Source: Roseibium alexandrii DFL-11
GTDB taxonomy: Bacteria; Pseudomonadota; Alphaproteobacteria; Rhizobiales; Stappiaceae
Direction of reading: 5' to 3'
Length of the DNA stretch: 64,000 nt
Assembly (NCBI RefSeq): GCF_000158095.2
Contig: NZ_CM011002.1
Location: 611,541 to 675,540, forward strand
A program made the position numbers and the translations under genes. This document shows, piece after piece, positions 26,799 through 34,659 of this stretch. The notes under the pieces are model-generated. The model made no database searches and was not told the origin of the DNA. It was given only the letters and a program-made list of their open reading frames with translations. How positions within the stretch are numbered: the first letter of the stretch is position 1; every line of letters begins with the position of its first letter.

Positions 26799-26914
26799 GG
26801 CCGCACCGATTTTTCCTCTTCGTCCGTTCGCTGTTGATCCGTTTCGCACACAGGTCAATCGACTTTGATGTCCGTAGACAACGCGCATGACAGTCTGTCA
26901 GGTTCGGGTTCCGG

Positions 26915-26944
26915 AAAAAAGAAAAGCCGCCCGAGACGGCGGCT
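26915..26944 (-). terminator. Rho-independent terminator, minus strand
   Basis: Perfect 7-bp stem AGCCGCC/GGCGGCT (26925-26931 with 26938-26944) and loop cgagac. On the minus strand it is followed by TTTTCTTTTTT (complement of 26915-26925). It ends the candidate small RNA and could also stop read-through from the ggt-tct operon. Confidence 0.8.
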
Positions 26945-27010
26945 GAAGTCAGCAGAGAGGCCGGTCTTGGGAGGACATCAACCGGCCTTGCTGTAGCGTT
27001 ATTCAACAAC
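26915..27010 (-). ncRNA. Candidate small RNA with anti-Shine-Dalgarno loop (CcsR/cuckoo-like)
   Basis: On the minus strand a hairpin with 7-bp stem GGCCGGT/ACCGGCC (26959-26987) displays a 15-nt loop that contains UCCUCCC, complementary to ribosome binding sites. It is followed 14 nt later by the strong terminator hairpin. This two-hairpin plan with a CCUCC loop is that of the CcsR/cuckoo RNA family of alphaproteobacteria, regulators of C1 and stress metabolism. The 5' end (about 27010) and promoter are not determined. Family membership is inference. Confidence 0.5.
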
Positions 27011-27064
27011 GGGCCAGGCGGGCTGTCCGTGACTTAAATCAATTTCTGACGCTACGTTAGTTGG

Positions 27065-27096
27065 TTGCCGCCGAGAATTTGCAAATTCAGCGGCAA
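27065..27096. repeat. Nested inverted repeat
   Basis: Arms TTGCCGC (27065-27071) and GCGGCAA (27090-27096) enclose a perfect 14-bp palindrome GAATTTGCAAATTC (27075-27088). It may be an operator or recombination site at the cargo junction. No T tract follows. Confidence 0.5.
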
Positions 27097-27170
27097 TCCG
27101 GGCTTTTGGGCTCCTCTCATCGTCCCGCCGATCTTCCAGTTTCTCCTTCTCCTTATCCAGGAACCGTCCC

Positions 27171-27254
27171 ATGGCCCAGGCAGTTGTCGGCGCGCTGCGC
27201 GTGACGGTGACCGCGGCTGAGCCTAAGCTATTTGCGCTTCGCTGCAGTTCTTGA
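27171..27254 (+). pseudogene. Stub copy of tape-measure gene 5' end
   Basis: ATG 27171 begins MAQAVVGALRVT and then runs out of similarity and stops at TGA 27252-27254 after 27 codons. Bases 27180-27206 are identical (27 of 27) to 33016-33042 at the start of the full tape-measure gene, which begins MTQAVVGALRVT. The sequence before the ATG is also similar (ccagga near both). It marks the left junction of the inserted ggt-tctABC-lysR cassette. Confidence 0.8.
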
Positions 27255-27261
27255 TGACACG

Positions 27262-28860
27262 CTAAACACCGACTGCCTGACCGTCTTTCCGCGGATCTGA
27301 TCCGGCGACATACCCGCCACCAGGCAAACGATGGATCAGTTGTGCGCCACCAAAGCCAAAAGCACTGTCTGGTGTTTCCAGTTTGATTTCATGCCCCCGG
27401 TCGGCCAGATCCTGAAGAACATCTTGTGGCAACGTTGGCTCACACGCCACTTCCAATCCCTGGGTAATGCGCCATCGCGGCGCGTCGGCCGCCGTTTGAA
27501 CGCTTTGGCCCCAAAGCTGCGTCCGCAGGGCCATTTGCAAATGACCTTGAGCCTGCATTGGACCGCCCATGACGCCAAAACTCATTTGTGGCTTTCCGCT
27601 GCGGGTCAAAAAGCCCGGTATGATGGTGTGAAATGGTCGTTTCCCCGGGCCAACCCGGTTTGGATGCCCCTCTTGCAGAGTGAATCCTGCTCCCCGGTTC
27701 TGAAGGCTGATACCTGTTTCCGGTACAACAACACCGGACCCGAAACCAGAGTAATTGGATTGGATGAAAGACACCATCATGCCGGATCGATCCGCCGTGG
27801 TTAGATACACGGTTCCGCCGTGTTTGGGGACGCCAGCGGCCTGATGCCGCGCCGATTTGATGTCGATCTGGGCGGCCCGAGATTTTAGGTAGTCAGGGTC
27901 CAGCAAGGCTTCTGGTGTGACGGCTGTCATGAACCGTTGATCCGCCACATACTTGTGCAGGTCGCTGGTCGCGAGCTTCATCGCTTCGATTTGGAGATGA
28001 TAGGCATCCGCATCGTCCACGGGCATTTCCCGCAAGGGTGTGTGGTGGAGGATGCCAAGTGCCATGAGGGCCGCTATGCCTTGGCCGTTCGGCGGGATTT
28101 CGTGCAGTTCAAAACCGTCGAAGGACTGTTGTATCGTCCCGCACCATTCTGGTTGGTGGGTGCCCAGATCGTTCACCGTGAGGGCGGCCTCATGTTGCTT
28201 GGCAAATGCCGCCATTCTGACCGCAAGCTCACCGGTGTAAAAAGCATCTCCCTTTGTTTGGGCTATCAGCCTGAGGCTTCTGGCAAGTGCAGGATTTTTG
28301 AACCGCTCACCCGCGACCGGTGCTTTCCCGTCCGGCATGAAAGCATCGCTGAAGCCAGGCTGTTGCTTGAGCATGTCGGCCCCCCTTTGCCAGAGAGAGG
28401 CAATGATGGGAGAGACAATGAAACCATCTTCTGCATATTTGATGGCTGGCATGAGCAGTTGTTCGAATTCCAGCTTTCCAAATCGCCTCGACAGCTCAGC
28501 CCAGGCCTTCACAGCGCCAGGCACAGTGACGCTTTCCCATCCTCGGAAGGGCATTTGATCCAGCCCGGAAAAGCGATTTGGCGTCCATGCTGCGGGAGCG
28601 GCCCCGGAGGAATTCAGGCCGTGAAGTTCCTGGCCATCCCACAGGATCGCAAAGGCGTCCGATCCCAGCCCGTTGCCCGTCGGTTCGACGACCGTTAGCG
28701 CCGCGGCTGTCGCGAGCGCCGCATCAACGGCATTGCCTCCTTGTGCCAGGATCGACAGACCTGCCTGCGCAGCCAGAGGGTGGGACGTCGATACGATGTC
28801 GTCGGCAAAAACGGCAGAGCGATGCGATGGGTAGATGGGATTGTAGCCCAAGTTCATCAT
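27262..28860 (-). CDS. Gamma-glutamyltransferase-family N-terminal nucleophile hydrolase
   Basis: This 532-residue proenzyme of the GGT family has NAVDAALATAAALTVVEPTG at the start and the autoprocessing/nucleophile region HGGTVYLTTADRSGMM, with IQSNYSGFGSGVVVPETG after it. No clear signal peptide is seen, unlike periplasmic GGT, so it may be a cytoplasmic member (the family also includes oxamate amidohydrolase HpxW). ATG 28860 overlaps the TctA stop codon, so it is translated with the transporter. It probably processes the compound imported by TctABC. The precise substrate is unknown. Confidence 0.88.
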   Translation of the reverse strand: MMNLGYNPIYPSHRSAVFADDIVSTSHPLAAQAGLSILAQGGNAVDAALATAAALTVVEPTGNGLGSDAFAILWDGQELHGLNSSGAAPAAWTPNRFSGLDQMPFRGWESVTVPGAVKAWAELSRRFGKLEFEQLLMPAIKYAEDGFIVSPIIASLWQRGADMLKQQPGFSDAFMPDGKAPVAGERFKNPALARSLRLIAQTKGDAFYTGELAVRMAAFAKQHEAALTVNDLGTHQPEWCGTIQQSFDGFELHEIPPNGQGIAALMALGILHHTPLREMPVDDADAYHLQIEAMKLATSDLHKYVADQRFMTAVTPEALLDPDYLKSRAAQIDIKSARHQAAGVPKHGGTVYLTTADRSGMMVSFIQSNYSGFGSGVVVPETGISLQNRGAGFTLQEGHPNRVGPGKRPFHTIIPGFLTRSGKPQMSFGVMGGPMQAQGHLQMALRTQLWGQSVQTAADAPRWRITQGLEVACEPTLPQDVLQDLADRGHEIKLETPDSAFGFGGAQLIHRLPGGGYVAGSDPRKDGQAVGV

Positions 28861-30368
28861 GACGGACTCTCCGGGGGAGTGTTGGATTTCTGAGTTTTGA
28901 AATATGTCCTGGTGGCCCAAAGAACCGACGCAACTGCTGCCAGCAGAAACAACGCGCTTACGGGACGTGTGAGGAACAACGTCACGTCCTGGTCCGTCAT
29001 CAATGCACGGCGCAGATTCGTTTCTGCAATCGGGCCCAGAATCACGCCAAGAACAAGGGGGGCAAGCGGATAGTCAAGGGCCCGCAGACTGTAGCCAGCA
29101 ACGCCGATCAGACCCAAGAGGTAGAGATCGGTGATCCGGTTGTTCAAGGCGAAAGAGCCAATCACACAACAGACCAATACGGTTGGCACAATCATCCATT
29201 TCGGGACTTCGGATACGCGCAAGAACACGCGCATGGAAACAAGACACACCAGCAGCATCATCAAGCTGGACACCGCCATGGCAAGGAACATGCCATAAAC
29301 GAGGTCTGCGTTATCGAGGATGAGACGCGGCCCGATTGAAATTCCATGAACCATCAGGGATGCCATGAGTATCGCATCGACAGCAGATCCCGGAATGCCG
29401 AGAGCAATCATCGGTATCAAGCCGCCACCGGCGGTCGCCGAGTTTCCAGATTCTGATGCAACAACGCCATCGGTGATGCCGGTTCCGAATTTTTCCGGCG
29501 TCTTTGACGCCCGCTTTGCCTGATCATATGCGAGCAGGTTTGCGATGGACCCACCGGCTCCGGGAAGTGCTCCGATGACAACTCCAACCAGCGACGATCG
29601 CACAAGGTTGACGGGTCTCATGATGACCTCGCGCATCACCTGCCACGTGTGAAACTCTATCTTTCGGTCAATGATCGCCCGACCGGAGGTCGATTCGTTG
29701 GGGTTCTCGACCTCCGACGCGAGCTGTGAGATCGCAAATATGCCGATCAAAACGACCAAGAAGGGAAGGCCCGCCTGCAGCATTTCGATCTCAAAATCAA
29801 ACCGCGGTCTGCCGAGGATCGGGTCGGTGCCAACGGTTGAGATAGCCAGGCCGATCAGCGCTGCAATCAAGCCGCGCTGGAGAGAATTCCCGACAAGGCT
29901 TGCCACGATGGTCAGCGCGAACACGATGAGGGAAAAGTATTCCCAGGGCCCAAGTTTGACCGCGAAAATTGCCAGTGGGGGGGCGGCAAAAATAAGAACC
30001 ACAGTTGAGATCATCGTCCCGAAAAAAGATGCCCAGATCCCAATGGACAAAGCGCGTCCCGGTTCGCCGTTGCGCGCCATCGGAAAGGCGTCGAATGTTG
30101 TTGCGACGGATGAAGGGGTCCCTGGAATGCCCAGGAGAGCGGCAGAGATGAGGCCGCCGGTGTAGCCGCCGACATACACCGACAACATGACTGCGATGCC
30201 TTGAAGAGGTTCCATCGTGAAGGTGAGGGGCAAGGTCAACACAATGGCCATGGTCACCGTAAATCCCGGAATCGCCGCAGCAATGATTCCGGCAACGGAG
30301 CCAATCAGCATGAACAGCAAGGTCTGCGCCGACAACACCTCGGCCGCACCGGTCAAAAACGCATCCAT
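28857..30368 (-). CDS. Tripartite tricarboxylate transporter large permease (TctA family)
   Basis: This membrane protein of about 503 residues has many hydrophobic helices and the TctA hallmarks GGYTGGLISAALLGIPGTPS and PGAGGSIANLLAYDQAKR, plus GNSATAGGGLIPMIALGIPG. It forms the transport channel of a secondary, binding-protein-dependent uptake system. ATG 30368 is chosen; a TTG four codons upstream is possible. It overlaps ggt by four bases. Confidence 0.93.
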   Translation of the reverse strand: MDAFLTGAAEVLSAQTLLFMLIGSVAGIIAAAIPGFTVTMAIVLTLPLTFTMEPLQGIAVMLSVYVGGYTGGLISAALLGIPGTPSSVATTFDAFPMARNGEPGRALSIGIWASFFGTMISTVVLIFAAPPLAIFAVKLGPWEYFSLIVFALTIVASLVGNSLQRGLIAALIGLAISTVGTDPILGRPRFDFEIEMLQAGLPFLVVLIGIFAISQLASEVENPNESTSGRAIIDRKIEFHTWQVMREVIMRPVNLVRSSLVGVVIGALPGAGGSIANLLAYDQAKRASKTPEKFGTGITDGVVASESGNSATAGGGLIPMIALGIPGSAVDAILMASLMVHGISIGPRLILDNADLVYGMFLAMAVSSLMMLLVCLVSMRVFLRVSEVPKWMIVPTVLVCCVIGSFALNNRITDLYLLGLIGVAGYSLRALDYPLAPLVLGVILGPIAETNLRRALMTDQDVTLFLTRPVSALFLLAAVASVLWATRTYFKTQKSNTPPESPS

Positions 30369-30373
30369 AGCGG

Positions 30374-30880
30374 CTACCAACCTCTCGGGAGAAACACTTG
30401 AAAGACCCTGTCAAAGACGAATTCAATTCCGAAGGAAAAAACGGCTGAGCTTGCAACAATCAGGATCGCGGTTTTTGGAGTTTTCGGAGCGAGAATGAAT
30501 TGCAAAACCAGCAGGAAGAAAAAGGTTGATACCCTGAACCCCGCCATGGGCATTGCGGCCAAGTAGACTGCCAGGCATGCGAACACTGCAAAAACCAATC
30601 GCCGTTCGATAGCCCAGGCCGGAATGCCTTTAAAAAACCGGGAAAACGCAGCTGCCGGAAGTGCACGCAACGATCTTATCGCGGCCGCCAGCAAAAGCAG
30701 GATCATGCAGCTGTAAAGAAGTGTCGGAAACGCACCTGCACCGAGAACTTCAAATCTTGATTTCGGAATTGAAATGGCTTCGATGAGCAGAAATGCTGAC
30801 ACCAGCAGCAACACGATGTAGGAAAAAAAGCGGGCGACTTCGCCCGCTTCGTTTTGGACCCTGGTAGCTTCTCCACTCAT
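30374..30880 (-). CDS. Tripartite tricarboxylate transporter small permease (TctB family)
   Basis: This 168-residue small membrane subunit has about four hydrophobic helices (FFSYIVLLLVSAFLLIEAIS, GAFPTLLYSCMILLLLAAA and two near the C terminus). It lies between TctA and TctC in the usual cluster and overlaps tctC by four bases. Sequence conservation in TctB is low, so position supports the call. Confidence 0.88.
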   Translation of the reverse strand: MSGEATRVQNEAGEVARFFSYIVLLLVSAFLLIEAISIPKSRFEVLGAGAFPTLLYSCMILLLLAAAIRSLRALPAAAFSRFFKGIPAWAIERRLVFAVFACLAVYLAAMPMAGFRVSTFFFLLVLQFILAPKTPKTAILIVASSAVFSFGIEFVFDRVFQVFLPRGW

Positions 30881-31830
30881 GGAGCCAATACCTCTGCCAG
30901 GCGGTCGACTGTGCCGGACAGGTTGGTCAGATATGTGCTGTACTCTTCCTGACCACGGAAGTTGACTGATGCACCAGCGTTGTTGATTTGCTCAATGAAG
31001 GCCGGGTCTTTCGACAGCTCAGAGAGCGCAGCTTCAAGCGCATCGCGAGCCTCTTCAGGTGACCCCTTTGGCATCACAATGCCGCGCGTTACCTGAAGCT
31101 CCAGATCCGCGCCAAGTTCCTTGAATGTGCGAACGTCCGGCGCTTGAGGGATGCGCTCACTGCTGCCGATCCCCAAGAAGATCAGGTCACCATTTTCCAC
31201 GAACTGGGCCGAAGATGAGATATCGCCGATTGCGGCGTCCAAGTTGCCTCCGACAAGCGCGCGAATGCGTTGGCCTGTTCCTTCGTAGCCAACATAAGAA
31301 AACTCAAGTCCGAATGCCTCTTCGATCATGGCGGCATGCAGATGCGGAACGCCAGCCAAGGTTACACCCATCGTGATTTCGCCTGGATTGGCCTTGGCGT
31401 AATCGACAAACTCCTCAAAGGTCTTGTATGGCAGGTTGTTGCCAATCACGAGAAACTGCGGTGATGCGGTCATAAGCGCAATTGGATCGAAATCGGACCA
31501 GTTCAGTTCGGTCAACCCTGTCGCATTTGCCGTCAGCAGTCCTTCATGAACCTGAGAAATCGTGTAGCCGTCAGCATCCCGGCGGGAGGCCTCCCTCAGG
31601 CCGACCGTGCCGCCCGCGCCGGGCATGTTGATGACCGGCATTTCTGTGCCAAGGAATGGGGTGACATTGTTCGATACAATGCGCATCAATGTGTCGCTGC
31701 CACCACCGGGGGACCATGGAACGATGAACTCAACCGGCTTTTCTGGGTAGGTCTGGGCCGCAACGGTCTGCGTCCCAGTTACTGCCAGCGCAACCGCCGC
31801 GCCAGCAACAAGGCTTTTCAAAAACGTCAT
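30877..31830 (-). CDS. Tripartite tricarboxylate transporter periplasmic binding protein (TctC family)
   Basis: This 317-residue exported binding protein has a signal peptide ending near TVAAQTYPE, then KPVEFIVPWSPGGGSDTLMR and the MPGAGGTVGLREAS loop that define the TctC/Bug family. ATG 31830 has AGGAG six bases upstream and is preferred over ATG 31836. First gene of the tctCBA-ggt operon, divergent from a LysR gene. The ligand is a carboxylate or similar compound, not determined. Confidence 0.93.
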   Translation of the reverse strand: MTFLKSLVAGAAVALAVTGTQTVAAQTYPEKPVEFIVPWSPGGGSDTLMRIVSNNVTPFLGTEMPVINMPGAGGTVGLREASRRDADGYTISQVHEGLLTANATGLTELNWSDFDPIALMTASPQFLVIGNNLPYKTFEEFVDYAKANPGEITMGVTLAGVPHLHAAMIEEAFGLEFSYVGYEGTGQRIRALVGGNLDAAIGDISSSAQFVENGDLIFLGIGSSERIPQAPDVRTFKELGADLELQVTRGIVMPKGSPEEARDALEAALSELSKDPAFIEQINNAGASVNFRGQEEYSTYLTNLSGTVDRLAEVLAP

Positions 31831-31959
31831 CGCCATCTCCTGTGAATAAAAAGTACGCACGCCCAATCCATAGGCATTACGAAAGTCTTATAAAATTTAT
31901 ATTGCTTATGTAAGCGAATAATATTTGCTTTTAAAATTAGAGTTTCTTAATTTGATGCG
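31831..31959. promoter_or_regulatory. Divergent promoter region of tctC and lysR with dyad
   Basis: This AT-rich region contains TTGCTTA-tg-TAAGCGAA (31902-31918), a near-perfect dyad suited to LysR binding. It should hold both promoters. Binding is inferred from position. Confidence 0.5.
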
Positions 31960-32856
31960 ATGGACACGCGTCAACTGGAAACCTTGCTTGCCGTTGCAGA
32001 CACGGGGAGCTTCGCCGCGGCTGCCTCCGTGGTCAACCTGACACCATCGGCGGTCAGCCAGCAAATTCAGGCCCTTGAAACAGAACTGGGGACACAGCTT
32101 TTTGACAGAACGCGACGCCCGCCCAGCCTGAACGCCAACGGCATGGAACTTCTCCAGTCCGCCCGCACAATCATTCAGGTTGTAAGCGAGACGAAACGTG
32201 TTTTGTCTGGAGTCCAAGTCAGTGGAACGCTTAACATTGGCGCAATCCGGACCGCTTCCATGATGCTTCTCCCCAAGGCTCTGGTTGAGATGCGGCAGGC
32301 CTATCCAGGTCTCTTGTTCAATTGGCGCGTTGGTTTGTCCGAAACTCTTATGAGTGATGTGGTGGCTGGACGACTGGACGTTGCCATCGTTGCTGAGCAC
32401 GTCGGTGTTCCGAGCGGCCTTATCTGGACGCCCTTCCTTACAGAACCTCTCCAACTGATCGGTCCTCCGGACGGTCGGGATAAGACCTACAAGCAGCTCC
32501 TTAAGACCTATGCCTTTATTCGTTATGCGACCAATGTGCCCTTGTCGCGGCAAATTGATACAGAATTTTCCCGTATGGGCATCACTGCGCGAGAGATCGC
32601 GGTGATCAACACCATTCCTGCAATCATAAGCAGTGTTTATGCGGGTCTTGGGATCGCAGTCGTTCCGAAGACGGCGCTTTTGGATCCAACGGCCTCACAT
32701 CTTGCCTCTTTTGCGTTCGGCGGCCCTCCAATTTCGCGGCGCCTCGGTATTGTCCGACGAAAAAAATCCGGCCGTCTTGGGGTCATTGACCGATTGACCA
32801 CGACCTTGTCCGACATCAGCGATCGGCTTGGGATCGCTCATGCCGAAACGATATGA
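31960..32856 (+). CDS. LysR-family transcriptional regulator of the tct cassette
   Basis: This 298-residue LysR regulator opens with MDTRQLETLLAVADTGSFAA and a typical HTH (TPSAVSQQIQALETELGTQL), followed by a co-inducer domain (DVAIVAEHV, IPAIISSVYAGLGIAVVPK). Divergent from tctC, it very likely controls the cassette. It ends 150 bases before the tape-measure start and is part of the inserted block. Confidence 0.92.
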   Translation: MDTRQLETLLAVADTGSFAAAASVVNLTPSAVSQQIQALETELGTQLFDRTRRPPSLNANGMELLQSARTIIQVVSETKRVLSGVQVSGTLNIGAIRTASMMLLPKALVEMRQAYPGLLFNWRVGLSETLMSDVVAGRLDVAIVAEHVGVPSGLIWTPFLTEPLQLIGPPDGRDKTYKQLLKTYAFIRYATNVPLSRQIDTEFSRMGITAREIAVINTIPAIISSVYAGLGIAVVPKTALLDPTASHLASFAFGGPPISRRLGIVRRKKSGRLGVIDRLTTTLSDISDRLGIAHAETI

Positions 32857-33006
32857 CGTTGGGATGTAGCTGACCGGGCTGATTGGTTGCTGGAGCCGGT
32901 TCGAACACACAGCGGTTCCACGGCTGCCGGCAACCCACTTTTTTCGGACCACCGAGGATTTCTTGGCCTTGTGTTCGCTGCCATCCCTCAAACCAGGACC
33001 CTGCTC

Positions 33007-34647
33007 ATGACCCAAGCAGTTGTCGGCGCGCTGCGCGTGACGCTCGGTATGGATTCCGCAGCCTTTTCCAAAGGTCTGCGAAACGCAGAGTCGCGGTTGT
33101 CCCGGTTCGGCAAGATAGCGTCCAAGGGATTGTTGGCGGTCGGGGCTGCGGCGACAACGGCGGCAGCGGGGCTCGCTGTGTCCGTGCGTGGAACGCTCAC
33201 AGCGGCCGATGCCATGGCCAAGGCGTCGCGGAAAATCGGGGTCCCGGTCGCCGAGCTGTCACGGCTGAAACACGCGGCGGACCTTTCCGGTGTCTCCTTT
33301 GACGGGCTTCAAACCGCGTTGCGCCGGCTCGCGGTGAGCATGGAAGATGCAAGGGACGGGACAGGGGAGGCGCATGCGGCCTTTGGCCGGCTTGGTGTGA
33401 GCGTCAGCCAGGCGGACGGAACGCTGAAGTCCTCCAGCCAGGTCCTGCGGGAGCTCGCCGCCGCCTTTGCCGATCTGCCGGATGGTGCGGAAAAAACCGC
33501 GCTTGCGATGGCTCTCATGGGACGGTCTGGCACGGACATGATTCCGATGCTCAACGGGGGCACAGCCGCGCTGGACACCATGATGGCCGAAGCGGATGGG
33601 CTCGGGCTTGTTTTTACGGAAGACATGACGGCCCATGCGGAGGCTTTCAACGACAACATGACCCGGCTCGGGGCCATCTTCAGCGTGCTGGGCCGCCAGC
33701 TGGCGGCAGATCTTGCGCCGCATCTCGAAGGGTTTTCCGATTGGCTTGTCACACATGCGCCGCGCATTGCCGAAATGTCCTCGGCGATGATCTCCTTCGG
33801 GGTCGCGGTTGTTCACGAGATTTCGTCCATCGTGACGGCGCTGGCAGATGCCTGGGGCGCCTTCGAGACCTGGTGGGACGGTCTGGTCGACTGGGCTGGG
33901 CGCGTCAAAACAATGGTCCGCGAGACTACCGATGCCATTTTGACTGCCTTCGCCAAGCTTCCGGGCGAGATGGTGGATCTTGGCCGGCAGATCATGCTCG
34001 GGCTGGTGGACGGGATCCTGTCTGAGGTGACCCACCTCAAGGACCAAATCCTCGAGGTCGGTGACAATATCAGCGCCTGGTTTCGCGACACGCTGGATAT
34101 CCGGTCGCCGTCCAAGGTGATGATGACAATCGGCGAAGAGGTCATGCGCGGACTGGCGCGCGGGCTTGCAGGATTGCAGGACAGCGTCGTGGGGCTTGCC
34201 GGAACGATCTCAAACAGCGTGGCGGGTGCCTTTTCCGGCATTGTGACCGGAGCCCGGTCGGTTGAGGAGGCCCTGAAGTCGGTTCTGGAGCAGGTGTCGA
34301 ATGCGGCCCTGACGCGTGCCGTGAACGGGTTTGTGTCCTCTGCTTTTGCAGTGTTCGGGGGCGGGATCGCAAAACCGATGTTTGGCGGCTTCTTCGCAGA
34401 TGGCGGAACGCTCGGGGCCGGCCAGTGGGGCATTGCAGGAGAAAACGGACCGGAGATCATCCACGGGCCGGCGCACATCACGCCCCTGGAGGCCAGACTT
34501 CGGGCACGTTCGGAGGGGGACGACGCGGTGCCGGTCGTCATTCATATGTCGGTCCAAACACCAGACGCTGACAGCTTCCGGCGCTCGGAAGGCCAGATTG
34601 GTGGCGTTATCCTGGACACGGTCGCGCGGGGCCGGCGGGGACGATGA
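33007..34647 (+). CDS. Phage tail tape-measure protein
   Basis: This 546-residue protein sets tail length. It begins MTQAVVGALRVTLGMDSAAF, has long helical stretches with a hydrophobic core, and ends with the common tape-measure tail FFADGGTLGAGQWGIAGENG and GPEIIHGPAHITPLEARLRA. AGGA lies eight bases before ATG 33007. It is short compared with many tape measures, implying a short tail. It is cut off from its chaperone gene by the 5.8-kb cargo cassette and must now be transcribed through or past it. Confidence 0.9.
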   Translation: MTQAVVGALRVTLGMDSAAFSKGLRNAESRLSRFGKIASKGLLAVGAAATTAAAGLAVSVRGTLTAADAMAKASRKIGVPVAELSRLKHAADLSGVSFDGLQTALRRLAVSMEDARDGTGEAHAAFGRLGVSVSQADGTLKSSSQVLRELAAAFADLPDGAEKTALAMALMGRSGTDMIPMLNGGTAALDTMMAEADGLGLVFTEDMTAHAEAFNDNMTRLGAIFSVLGRQLAADLAPHLEGFSDWLVTHAPRIAEMSSAMISFGVAVVHEISSIVTALADAWGAFETWWDGLVDWAGRVKTMVRETTDAILTAFAKLPGEMVDLGRQIMLGLVDGILSEVTHLKDQILEVGDNISAWFRDTLDIRSPSKVMMTIGEEVMRGLARGLAGLQDSVVGLAGTISNSVAGAFSGIVTGARSVEEALKSVLEQVSNAALTRAVNGFVSSAFAVFGGGIAKPMFGGFFADGGTLGAGQWGIAGENGPEIIHGPAHITPLEARLRARSEGDDAVPVVIHMSVQTPDADSFRRSEGQIGGVILDTVARGRRGR

Positions 34648-34659
34648 CGGCGCTGGGGA

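Larger units (their letters stand above)
26799..27261. other. Junction region between tail chaperone and first cargo cassette
   Basis: This 460-bp stretch holds a candidate minus-strand small RNA with terminator (26915-27010), a nested inverted repeat (27065-27096) and a stub copy of the tape-measure 5' end (27171-27254). No complete protein gene is supported. It is longer than the usual gap between chaperone and tape-measure genes. Confidence 0.6.

Noticed and set aside
32880..32930. GGTTCGAAC resembling a tRNA T-loop
   Set aside because: No acceptor stem, anticodon stem or CCA end can be folded around it.
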